Assembly (NCBI RefSeq): GCF_015234275.1 | Contig: NZ_JADGII010000009.1 | Source of the DNA: Prosthecochloris ethylica | GTDB lineage: Bacteria > Bacteroidota > Chlorobiia > Chlorobiales > Chlorobiaceae | Reading direction: 5' to 3' (one strand) | Length of the DNA: 64,000 nucleotides | Part shown: one piece after another, positions 34,682 to 42,530 of the stretch | Layout of the letters: the number at the start of each line of letters is the position of its first letter | Numbering within the stretch: the first letter of the stretch is position 1 | Program-made: the position numbers and the translations under genes | Notes under the pieces: model-generated | Database searches by the model: none | What the model was told of the DNA's origin: nothing | What the model saw: only the letters and a program-made list of their open reading frames with translations

Positions 34682-35827
34682 TCACTTCTCAGGAGTCAGC
34701 CGGAGCAGACGACCGCCATCACGGTCCTCCAGCACCCACACGGCCCCGTCAGGCCCCAGTTCGACCTCCCGGATTCGGCGACGCATGTCAAAACGCTCGA
34801 CCTCCCTGACCTGGTCACCCTGGATCATGACACGTATCAGCGACTGCGACCTGAGCCCTCCGATAATGGCAGTTCCCTGCCACGCAGGAAACAGGGAACC
34901 TTCATAGATGATCATTCCCGAGGGAGCGATGGTCGGCACCCAGTAGAGCTCCGGAGCGTTGAATTCAGGGCGCGTATCGTGATCCGGAATCGGGAAACCC
35001 GAGTAATGATCGCCCCATGACACCTCGGGCCACCCGTAATTATCCCCTCTGATGGTCAGATTGAGTTCATCACCGTGCCTGGGGCCCATTTCGTGTGTCC
35101 ACAGGCGCCCCTCACCATCGAAAGCAATACCGAGAAGATTTCGATGTCCGAGAGACCAGAAGGTTCTTGCCAGATCTCCTTTATCCCGGAACGGATTGTC
35201 GGGCGGAACTGAACCATCCGCATTCAACCTGATCACCTTACCGAGATTCTGCTTCCAGCTCTGTGCCGGCTCCAGTTTCTGCCGGTCTCCGGACGTGATG
35301 AACAGATGCCCGTCCGGGCCGAATGCCAGCCGGTGAGAGTAATGCCCGCTGCCCGTAACTTTCGGCTCCTGCCGCCAGATGACTTCAAGGCTCTGCAGTT
35401 CCGGCCCGCCCGGCACAACATGAAACCGCGCCCTGGCAACCGCCGCCCCCCTTTTTCCCGACGCATCCTCTTCGGCATACGACAGGTAAACCAGGCCGTT
35501 ATCCTCATATCGGGGATGGAGAATGACATCCCCCAGGCCACCCTGGCCGCCGTAAGCCACCTCGGGCACCCCACGCACCGGTACCCTGGAACGGCCAGCC
35601 GGTGAAACAAGAAACAGAGTTCCCGGTTTTTCCGTCACCAGCAGATCTCCATCGGGCAGAAACGTCATGGCCCACGGCTCGCTGAACGCTCCGAAACTCT
35701 CGGACATGAGCCTTGAACCCGCAGACCCTTCGATGACATCACCGGCAGGCTCAGCACACGCAGTACAGGACAGCAGGACCAATACCAGGCATAACCAGCA
35801 GCAGTTTCCAGAACGACCCTGCATCAT
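34682..35827 (-). CDS. PQQ-dependent soluble sugar dehydrogenase (YliI/GDH-B type)
   Basis: A 381-residue exported protein of the six-bladed propeller family (glucose/sorbosone dehydrogenase, aldose sugar dehydrogenase). Hydrophobic N-terminus to Cys24 (CTAC), then LTEPW-like start SEPWAMTFLPDGDLLVTEKPG, GGLGDVILHPRYEDNG, SHRLAFGPDG, and HEMGPRHGDELN near the C-terminal third, a typical calcium/PQQ region. Whether this organism makes PQQ is not visible. The gene is divergent from apbE across the inverted repeat. Confidence 0.8.
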   Translation of the reverse strand: MMQGRSGNCCWLCLVLVLLSCTACAEPAGDVIEGSAGSRLMSESFGAFSEPWAMTFLPDGDLLVTEKPGTLFLVSPAGRSRVPVRGVPEVAYGGQGGLGDVILHPRYEDNGLVYLSYAEEDASGKRGAAVARARFHVVPGGPELQSLEVIWRQEPKVTGSGHYSHRLAFGPDGHLFITSGDRQKLEPAQSWKQNLGKVIRLNADGSVPPDNPFRDKGDLARTFWSLGHRNLLGIAFDGEGRLWTHEMGPRHGDELNLTIRGDNYGWPEVSWGDHYSGFPIPDHDTRPEFNAPELYWVPTIAPSGMIIYEGSLFPAWQGTAIIGGLRSQSLIRVMIQGDQVREVERFDMRRRIREVELGPDGAVWVLEDRDGGRLLRLTPEK

Positions 35828-35930
35828 TCACCCCCGATTGATTCAATTGCATCCAAAAAACCGTCAAAAAAGCAATTCCAGAACTCTCTCTCCCGTCAAT
35901 ATACAACAAACACCCCATCCATCTCAGATT

Positions 35931-35991
35931 GGGGACGTAGTACAGTAAGCGAAAAAGATGCACACTTTTTCGCTTACTGTACTACGTCCCC
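35931..35991. repeat. Perfect 26-bp inverted repeat in the divergent sdh/apbE gap
   Basis: Left arm 35,931-35,956 (GGGGACGTAGTACAGTAAGC then GAAAAA), 9-base loop 35,957-35,965, right arm 35,966-35,991 exactly complementary. It lies between divergent start codons, so it is not an ordinary end-of-gene terminator. The arms contain no repeat of the neighbouring genes. It resembles a REP/MITE-like palindromic mobile unit. No target duplication is visible. Confidence 0.85.
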
Positions 35992-36101
35992 CTTCTTTGA
36001 CTTTGGCAAAAAACTGGTATGCATATATTGTACAACCGGCCGGGCGTCATCGGTCCGCCTGGTATGTACTTTTTGACTGATTCAACCCTGTTCACATTCA
36101 C

Positions 36102-37127
36102 ATGCTGCGACGTCAACGTTCTTATTCGCTTGTTTTTCTTGTCTTTTTCGCTCTTGCTGCCTGCTCTGGGGGCGGTGATGACCTGAGAATCTATGAACAG
36201 CAGAAGATCATGATGGGAACCGTCATGAAAATCAAGGCGGTGCCGGACGGGATGTCGGAGGAGGAGGTGCGGAACGGATTCGAGGCTGCGTTCCGGGAAA
36301 TGAACGACCTGGAGTCCGAACTCAGTGAGTGGCAGCCGGCAAGTCCGGTCTCGGCGGTCAACCGCCATGCGGGCGGCAAAGCTGTCGAGGTTCCGCCGTC
36401 GGTGATCACGGTCACGGAGAAAGCGCTCGACATCGCATCGAAGAGCGAAGGGACGTTCGACGTGACGTTCAAGCCGATCGGAAGGCTGTGGGATGTCAAG
36501 AACCGTACGGTCCCGCCTCCTGCCGACAGTGTCAGCGCCGCCCTCGACCTTGTCGACTACCGCCATATCAGGCTGGATACGCTCCACAATACCCTGAAGC
36601 TCGACAGGGACGGCATGGAAATCGGTTTCGGGGGAATCGCAAAGGGCTATGCCGCATGGAGGGCGGGTGAGGTGCTCCGGAAGAACGGCATCGAAAACTT
36701 CATCATCAATGCCGGGGGAGACCTCTATGTCAGCGGGAAAAAAGGCGACCGGTACTGGACCTCAGGCATTAAGAATCCAGATACGGACATCAGTGTGCCG
36801 GTGACGACGTTCAATGTCATCGCGCCGTGCGGGATTGCCACAAGCGGAGCCTACGAAAACTATTTCATGCATGACGGGCGGCGCTACCACCATATTATCG
36901 ACCTTCGCACCGGGTACCCGGCCGAGGGGCTCAAAAGCGTCACGGTGTTTTCCTCCGATCCGGCGAAAGCTGATGCCTACGCAACCGCGTTTTTCGTGCT
37001 GGGCACAGAAAAGGCCCTGACGATTACCCGTCAGGACCCTTCCATAGCATGTATTCTGATCGACCGCAATGACCAAGTCACCAGAAGCGAGAACCTCGCG
37101 GACTTTATCGAGGAGTACGCCCCCTAG
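36102..37127 (+). CDS. apbE: FAD:protein FMN transferase ApbE
   Basis: Attaches FMN covalently to Thr/Ser in target proteins such as RnfG and RnfD. The 341-residue lipoprotein has a signal with lipobox LAAC (Cys21). MMGTVMKIKA, GGIAKGYAAWRA, FIINAGGDLYVSG, and HHIIDLRTGYPAEG with AKADAYATAFFVLG match the ApbE domain and its Mg/FAD site. Placement near the rnf genes gives a natural substrate, though 3.3 kb and three genes intervene. Its stop overlaps the pgi stop by 4 bp. Confidence 0.93.
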   Translation: MLRRQRSYSLVFLVFFALAACSGGGDDLRIYEQQKIMMGTVMKIKAVPDGMSEEEVRNGFEAAFREMNDLESELSEWQPASPVSAVNRHAGGKAVEVPPSVITVTEKALDIASKSEGTFDVTFKPIGRLWDVKNRTVPPPADSVSAALDLVDYRHIRLDTLHNTLKLDRDGMEIGFGGIAKGYAAWRAGEVLRKNGIENFIINAGGDLYVSGKKGDRYWTSGIKNPDTDISVPVTTFNVIAPCGIATSGAYENYFMHDGRRYHHIIDLRTGYPAEGLKSVTVFSSDPAKADAYATAFFVLGTEKALTITRQDPSIACILIDRNDQVTRSENLADFIEEYAP

Positions 37128-38773
37128 CCCTGCCTGCGGTTTTCGCGATAGAGATTGATCAGGCTGTTGGTCGAAGCGTCGTGCGAGGTCACCTCACCGG
37201 CGGAGGCGAACTCCGGCAGGATCGCCTTGGCCAGCTGTTTGCCGAGTTCGACGCCCCACTGATCGAAGGAGTTGATGCGCCAGACCACCCCCTGTACGAA
37301 TACCTTGTGCTCATACAACGCGATGAGGCTGCCGAGCGTCGAGGGTGTCAGCTCGGACAGCAGCATGGTATTGGTCGGTCGGTTGCCGGGAAAGACCTTG
37401 TGCGGCAACAGCATGGACATACGCTCGTCGTCAACCCCCTGCTCGAGCAGCTCCCTGCGGGCTTCTTCTTCCGTCTTGCCCCGCATGAGCGCTTCTGTCT
37501 GCGCGAAACAGTTTGCCAGAAGAATATCGTGGTGCTCACCGACCGGGTTCTGGGTGGTGAGCGGAACGATAAAATCGGCAGGCACGAAACCCGTCCCCTG
37601 GTGCATCAGCTGGAAAAATGCATGCTGCGAGTTGGTTCCCGGCTCCCCCCAGATAATCGGTCCGGTTGCGTAATCGACAACCCGACCGTCGCGATCGACC
37701 CGTTTGCCGTTACTTTCCATATCGAGCTGCTGCAGATAGGCTGGAAGCCGGTGAAGGTATTGGTCGTAGGGAATGACCGCATGAGACGGGGCATCGAAGA
37801 AATTGTGATACCAGATGCCCAGCATGGCAAGGATAACCGGCATGTTTTCTTCGAGCGGAGCCGAACAGAAATGCTCATCCATGGCATGCGCTCCTGCAAG
37901 GAGTTCCTCGAACCGGTCGAAACCGAGATAGAGGGCGATCGACAGCCCGATGGAAGACCAGAGAGAATACCGTCCGCCGACCCAGTCCCAGAACACGAAC
38001 ATGTTGCCCGGATCGATACCGAACGCTTCGACCGCTTCACGGTTGGTGGATACGGCAACAAAATGACGCGCGATAAACGATTCGTCGACGGCATGCTGCA
38101 GGAACCAGCGGCGGGCGGTATGTGCGTTGGTCAGCGTTTCCTGGGTGGTGAACGTCTTGGACGCCACAATGAAGAGCGTGGTGTCCGGCTCGACACGCTT
38201 CAGCGTCTCCTGGATGTGCGTCCCGTCGATATTGGAAACGAAATGGACGTTCACCGCCCCGTGCGCGAATGGCCGGAGCGCCTCGGTCACCATGTACGGC
38301 CCGAGGTCGGAGCCGCCGATACCGATATTGACAATATCCGTGATCGGCTTGCCGCTGTAGCCCTTCCACTCACCGCCAAGCACCTGGTCGCAGAACCCTT
38401 TCATCTGCCACAGCACTCCGGCGACATCCCGTCCGGCATCCTGACCGTCAGAAAGCGGCAGAGAAAACCCCGCCGGCTGGCGGAGTGCGGTATGCAGCAC
38501 GGCACGGCCTTCGGTGAAATTGATCGCACGTCCTGCCATCATATCGTCACGGTACGACTCGACCGCCGCCTCACGCGCCAGGGCCGTCAGGAGCTCCATG
38601 GTCCGGGAGGTTATCCTGTTTTTCGAATAATCGAGCAGGATGTCACCCTGCCGGAGCGAAAAGCGGTGAAACCGCTCGGAATCTTCTTCGAACAGCTGCC
38701 GCATCGTGCGGGTGTCGATGTCCTGACGATGAGCCTCAAGCTCCTTCCAGGACGTGGTATGGCGAATACTCAT
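37124..38773 (-). CDS. pgi: Glucose-6-phosphate isomerase
   Basis: Interconverts glucose-6-phosphate and fructose-6-phosphate in the cytoplasm. The 549-residue protein is the long (vertebrate/E. coli) class: NIGIGGSDLGPYMVTEAL, FVFWDWVGGRYSLWSSIGL and QLMHQGT contain the conserved substrate and catalytic residues. It converges with apbE, the two stop codons sharing bases, so no room remains for separate terminators. Confidence 0.95.
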   Translation of the reverse strand: MSIRHTTSWKELEAHRQDIDTRTMRQLFEEDSERFHRFSLRQGDILLDYSKNRITSRTMELLTALAREAAVESYRDDMMAGRAINFTEGRAVLHTALRQPAGFSLPLSDGQDAGRDVAGVLWQMKGFCDQVLGGEWKGYSGKPITDIVNIGIGGSDLGPYMVTEALRPFAHGAVNVHFVSNIDGTHIQETLKRVEPDTTLFIVASKTFTTQETLTNAHTARRWFLQHAVDESFIARHFVAVSTNREAVEAFGIDPGNMFVFWDWVGGRYSLWSSIGLSIALYLGFDRFEELLAGAHAMDEHFCSAPLEENMPVILAMLGIWYHNFFDAPSHAVIPYDQYLHRLPAYLQQLDMESNGKRVDRDGRVVDYATGPIIWGEPGTNSQHAFFQLMHQGTGFVPADFIVPLTTQNPVGEHHDILLANCFAQTEALMRGKTEEEARRELLEQGVDDERMSMLLPHKVFPGNRPTNTMLLSELTPSTLGSLIALYEHKVFVQGVVWRINSFDQWGVELGKQLAKAILPEFASAGEVTSHDASTNSLINLYRENRRQG

Positions 38774-38810
38774 AAGGAAATATGTCTATGGTAATGAAAG
38801 ATTGTATCAC

Positions 38811-39230
38811 TCAGTAGGGCTGCATCCTGAACGAGAAGGTCGACCCGTGCAGATATCGTCTGACCCCGGTGATTTCTGCAAACTCCCTGATAAACAGCAA
38901 CCCGCGGCCTGACGACTGCATCAGCCGTTTCGGGGAGCGGGGGTCCGGAAGGGACTGCAGGCAGAACCCTCTGCCCCGGTCGCTGACATCGGCATGCAAC
39001 ATGCAGCTGCCGTTGTTTCTCTCCATACGCAATTCAACGAGAACCGGCAACGCCGCCGCCTCTCTGTTGCCGTGCCTGACAGCATTGACAAATGCTTCAC
39101 CGATCACCAGCCTGAGCTCATGGCGGAAAGCCGTGCTGAACCCCTCGCGTTCAGCCATGAGATCGAGAAAATCGTGAAGCCTCCCGCACTCGCTGCAGCG
39201 GCTTTCAAGTTCGATGACATATGAATTCAT
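38811..39230 (-). CDS. RsbW/SpoIIAB-like serine kinase (anti-sigma factor type)
   Basis: A 139-residue GHKL ATPase from the ATG at 39,230 (an extension of 24 codons upstream is open but unlike the family). It has an N-box GEAFVNAVRHGN, G1 box DRGRGF and G2 box GRGLLFIREFA. Proteins of this size phosphorylate STAS partners and bind sigma factors. A STAS protein at 59,268 in the same window, 20 kb away, is a possible partner. No sigma gene is adjacent. Confidence 0.82.
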   Translation of the reverse strand: MNSYVIELESRCSECGRLHDFLDLMAEREGFSTAFRHELRLVIGEAFVNAVRHGNREAAALPVLVELRMERNNGSCMLHADVSDRGRGFCLQSLPDPRSPKRLMQSSGRGLLFIREFAEITGVRRYLHGSTFSFRMQPY

Positions 39231-39475
39231 GGGCAATGCGGATCTCTGCGGCACGATGGCCAGACTGAGCTTAAACTTACAATGAAACCCGCTGGAACGC
39301 AACAGAGAGCCCCGCCTGAAACGCCTAATTTTTTGAGGCCAGGAACCCGAGCAATAAAAAATTCTTACAAATTTGTATTTTTAACCTAAAGAATTATATT
39401 TATACCAGAATTTCTTCTAAGAAATTTACAAAGACAAACAACATCAGTTAAATCATTTAACAACATTCAATCATC
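39231..39475 (+). promoter_or_regulatory. AT-rich promoter region of the amtB unit with an 8-2-8 palindrome
   Basis: The last 150 bases before amtB are far more AT-rich than the genes. A possible sigma-70 pair is TTGTAT (39,373) with TATATT (39,395). The palindrome AATTTCTT-CT-AAGAAATT (39,409-39,426) lies downstream of that box and 50 bp before the start codon. No sigma-54 GG-N10-GC element is convincing. Confidence 0.4.
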
Positions 39476-40810
39476 ATGAGCATGAAACGTTACGTTACCG
39501 TACCCGCTCTGCTGTCGTCCGGACTGCTGCTCTCCTGGGTATTTTCCAGCCCGCCGCTCCTGGCAGCAGAAGGCGTTGACGCGGCAGCTGTCAATGCATA
39601 TGCCATTGACAACCTCTTTCTCTTTCTGGCAGCCGTCCTTGTCCTCTTCATGCAGGCAGGATTCGCCCTGGTTGAATCAGGCCTGAACTCGGCAAAAAAC
39701 ACCGTCAACATTCTCTTCAAGAACATGATGGATATGGGGCTCGGTGTGCTCCTGTTCTTCATCATCGGTTACGGGCTGATGTATCCCGGTGACGCGTTTA
39801 CCGGCGGCTGGTTCGGGTTCGGCGGGTTCGGCCTCAGTGCTGAATCGCCTGATCCGGTCGGAGGCAACCTCCACCCCGCTGTCGACTTCCTTTTCCAGGT
39901 GGCATTTGCCGCGACTGCCGCAACCATTGTCTCGGGTGCTGTTGCCGGCCGCATGAAATTCGAGGCCTACCTGATCTACTCCGCTGTCCTGACAGCGTTC
40001 ATCTACCCGATCAGCGGTTTCTGGAAATGGGGTGGCGGCTGGCTGAACGAACTCGGCTTCTATGATTTTGCCGGTTCACTCGTTGTACACGCACTGGGCG
40101 GATTCGCCGGACTTGCCGCTGCGATCGTTCTCGGCCCACGTATCGGCCGCTTCAATGCCGATGGATCTCCGAACGCTCTTCCCGGCCATAACCTGGCACT
40201 GGGCGCACTGGGTGTCTTTATCCTGATGATCGGCTGGTTCGGGTTCAACCCCGGCAGTCAGCTTGCCATTGCCGGTGCAGCAAATACCGATATTGTCATG
40301 ATCATCGCCACCAATACCCTGCTTGCCGCTGCAGCGGGTGCGGTTCTGGCCATGTTCTTTGCCTGGGCGCTCTTCAAGAAACCTGACCTCACCATGGCCA
40401 TGAACGGCTTGCTCGGCGGCCTGGTAGGTATCACGGCAAACTGTGACTCGGTCTCCTACAACGAAGCGATTATTATCGGTGCTGTCGCTGGTATTCTGGT
40501 TGTACTCGGTGTCAAGCTGCTTGACATGCTCAAAATCGACGACCCTGTCGGCGCCTGGCCCGTTCATGGCCTCAACGGTATCTGGGGCGGTCTTGCAACC
40601 GGTATTTTCGGCGGTCACCCGATGATGGCACAGATCATCGGCTCCATTGCCATCCCGGTCTGGGGATTTGTCACCATGCTGATCCTGTTCCTGATCCTGA
40701 AAGCGCTCGGAATTCTCAGGGTATCACGTGAAGATGAAATGAAAGGTCTCGATATTTCAGAACACGAAGAAGAAGCGTATCATGGGTTCCAGATCTTTTC
40801 AAACCAGTAA
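39476..40810 (+). CDS. amtB: Ammonium transporter AmtB
   Basis: A 444-residue inner-membrane channel of about 11 spans after a cleavable signal (ends SSPPLLAAEG). The twin pore histidines lie in LVVHALGGFAG and WPVHGLNGIWGG, and MQAGFALVESGLN is the conserved first region. It is upstream of a PII gene, which by family knowledge gates AmtB. Together with the porin at 41,223 it is likely to bring in ammonium. Confidence 0.95.
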   Translation: MSMKRYVTVPALLSSGLLLSWVFSSPPLLAAEGVDAAAVNAYAIDNLFLFLAAVLVLFMQAGFALVESGLNSAKNTVNILFKNMMDMGLGVLLFFIIGYGLMYPGDAFTGGWFGFGGFGLSAESPDPVGGNLHPAVDFLFQVAFAATAATIVSGAVAGRMKFEAYLIYSAVLTAFIYPISGFWKWGGGWLNELGFYDFAGSLVVHALGGFAGLAAAIVLGPRIGRFNADGSPNALPGHNLALGALGVFILMIGWFGFNPGSQLAIAGAANTDIVMIIATNTLLAAAAGAVLAMFFAWALFKKPDLTMAMNGLLGGLVGITANCDSVSYNEAIIIGAVAGILVVLGVKLLDMLKIDDPVGAWPVHGLNGIWGGLATGIFGGHPMMAQIIGSIAIPVWGFVTMLILFLILKALGILRVSREDEMKGLDISEHEEEAYHGFQIFSNQ

Positions 40811-40834
40811 CAAGTTTTAACAGGAGCAACCATC

Positions 40835-41176
40835 ATGAAATATATTATTGCCATGATCCAGCCTCATAAACTGCCTGATGTCAAGGCAGCCCTGAAAGAG
40901 GCGGGGATTTACAAAATGACGGTCACCAACGTCCTCGGATGCGGAGCGCAGGGAGGATTCACCGAAATCTACCGGGGTGTACCGAGTGAAATCAACCTTC
41001 TGAAAAAAATCAAGATCGAAATCGGCGTCAATGACGAGTTCGAGGAAAAAACCGTCAGCGCCATTGTCAAGGGTGCGAAAACCGGAGAAATCGGTGACGG
41101 TAAGATCTTTGTGCTCGATCTGCCGACATGCATCCGGATCCGCACGGAAGAAACAGGAAATGACGCCATCGGGTGA
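40835..41176 (+). CDS. glnK: PII signal protein (GlnK-type) lacking the uridylylation tyrosine
   Basis: A 113-residue PII trimer subunit that senses ATP/ADP and 2-oxoglutarate. The T-loop is GAQGGFTEIYRGVPSEINLL (37-57): E. coli Tyr51 is Ser51 here, so uridylylation by GlnD is not expected. Gly-Asp-Gly-Lys (GDGKIFV, 87-93) is the ATP-binding C-region. It lies 24 bp after amtB and should plug the channel at high nitrogen. Confidence 0.9.
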   Translation: MKYIIAMIQPHKLPDVKAALKEAGIYKMTVTNVLGCGAQGGFTEIYRGVPSEINLLKKIKIEIGVNDEFEEKTVSAIVKGAKTGEIGDGKIFVLDLPTCIRIRTEETGNDAIG

Positions 41177-41222
41177 TGGCGTCTGCAACACAAAACCTAA
41201 TTGTAAAAGGAGAAATGTCCAG

Positions 41223-41900
41223 ATGAAAAAAACAGCAAAAATTCTCTCGATCGCAGCACTTGCCGGTCTTGCATTCACACCTGCCGCACAGGCCGAAGGG
41301 TTCGACGTCGGTGCAGATGTCGTCAGCCGCTACGTCTGGAGAGGTACCGAATTCGGTGAAGGCGTAGCCGTTCAGCCATGGCTGAGCTACACCTTTCCGG
41401 GCATCGGCGTAGAAGTGGGTTCATGGGGATCATTCGATATCAATGACGATGACGCCAACGAGGTCGACCTTTATCTCACGGTGCCGGCCGGAAACTTCAG
41501 CTTCACCGTCACTGATTACTACTTCCCGGGCTACATCGGCGATGACGATTTCTTCGAATATGACGACGAAACCGGTGCTCATGTTCTCGAACTGAGTGCA
41601 GGCTACGCGTATGAAAATCTTTCCCTGCTTGGAGCCGTCAACGTCCTCGGTGACGAAGACAACTCGCTGTATTTCGAAGCCGGTTACAACATTTACGAGC
41701 AGGATGATTACAGCGCATCGGTATTTGTCGGTGCTGGCGACGGCATCTACACGGACGTCTGCAACAGCAACGCTTCCGGTGATTTCAACGTTGTCGCAGT
41801 CGGGCTGAATGTCTCCAAGGACATCTTCAATGCGTCCTATATCATCAACCCGGACCAGGAAACATCCTACCTGGTATTTGGCGTCACCCTGCAGCCGTAA
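41223..41900 (+). CDS. TorF-like outer-membrane porin/beta-barrel
   Basis: A 225-residue exported protein: signal peptide (MKKTAKILSIAALAGLAFTP, AAQA), then acidic, aromatic-rich alternating segments (DVVSRYVWRGTEFGEG; SYTFPGIGVEVGSWG) and terminal YLVFGVTLQP, the look of a small outer-membrane barrel. AAGGAGAA precedes the ATG at 41,223 by about 10 bp; the upstream open frame overlaps the PII gene and is ignored. Cotranscription with amtB suggests transit of ammonium or another small nitrogen compound, which is inference. Confidence 0.75.
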   Translation: MKKTAKILSIAALAGLAFTPAAQAEGFDVGADVVSRYVWRGTEFGEGVAVQPWLSYTFPGIGVEVGSWGSFDINDDDANEVDLYLTVPAGNFSFTVTDYYFPGYIGDDDFFEYDDETGAHVLELSAGYAYENLSLLGAVNVLGDEDNSLYFEAGYNIYEQDDYSASVFVGAGDGIYTDVCNSNASGDFNVVAVGLNVSKDIFNASYIINPDQETSYLVFGVTLQP

Positions 41901-42008
41901 GACCTGACCGTTCTGCCGGCACGTTCTCCGTTACCAGTCGTTCGTGTTGCTTCGGCTCTACCCACCCGGCAGAGAGCCGGCAGAACATCAGTTACAAGGC
42001 GCAGAAAA

Positions 42009-42058
42009 CCGTCAGAGACGTACCCGATAACACGGTATCGCCTCTGGCGGTTTTTTTT
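42009..42058 (+). terminator. Terminator of the amtB unit
   Basis: CCGTCAGAG (42,009-42,017), long loop, CCTCTGGCGG (42,041-42,050) followed by eight T. A GC-rich stem with one mismatch 109 bp after the porin stop. Confidence 0.75.
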
Positions 42059-42067
42059 CGATACATC

Positions 42068-42108
42068 TATAACAATCGTTATAAAAGTACTACCTTTTCT
42101 GAAAAGGT
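42068..42108 (+). promoter_or_regulatory. Two palindromes before nikR
   Basis: TATAAC-AATC-GTTATA (42,068-42,083) and ACCTTTT-CTG-AAAAGGT (42,092-42,108). The second covers the ribosome site AAAAGG just before the start codon at 42,115. Either could be a NikR operator, and the second could also fold as RNA and hide the ribosome site. Confidence 0.4.
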
Positions 42109-42114
42109 GACACC

Positions 42115-42507
42115 ATGAAACGATTCGGCGTCTCTCTAGAAGACGAGCTGCTGCTTGAACTCGACCGTCTTGTCGAACGACACCATTTTCCGAACCGCTC
42201 GAGAGCGATCCGGCACCTGATCTCCAGGCATTCTGTCCGTGAAGACTGGAAAGCCAACAGGATCGTGAGCGGCTGCCTTGTGCTGGTCTACGACCACCAC
42301 CGACCTGACATCCAGAATACGCTGACCTCGATTCAGCATCGCTACCATCACCTGGTGCTCTGCAGCCAGCACGTGCATCTCGACCACAGCAACTGCCTGG
42401 AGACCATTGTCCTGAAAGGCAAAGCGACAGAGATCCGTGAACTTGCAGACATGCTGATCGCCGTCAAGGGGGTCGTTCACGGAGACCTGGTGATGAGCAG
42501 ATGCTGA
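42115..42507 (+). CDS. nikR: Nickel-responsive regulator NikR
   Basis: Represses nickel uptake genes when Ni2+ is bound. The 130-residue protein has an N-terminal ribbon-helix-helix (MKRFGVSLEDELLLELDRLV; NRSRAIRHLI) and a C-terminal ACT-like domain. The four nickel ligands are conserved: His75, His86, His88 and Cys94 (HVHLDHSNC). The gene overlaps the frame of the next one by a few bases and heads the nickel ECF operon. Confidence 0.93.
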   Translation: MKRFGVSLEDELLLELDRLVERHHFPNRSRAIRHLISRHSVREDWKANRIVSGCLVLVYDHHRPDIQNTLTSIQHRYHHLVLCSQHVHLDHSNCLETIVLKGKATEIRELADMLIAVKGVVHGDLVMSRC

Positions 42508-42530
42508 TCGTTCACCAAACAGGAGACCAC

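Noticed and set aside
35931..35991. Inverted repeat as an intrinsic terminator
   Set aside because: It lies between divergent start codons and no gene ends there.
37181..38794. 537-codon frame on the plus strand over pgi
   Set aside because: Shadow of pgi, with no conserved features.
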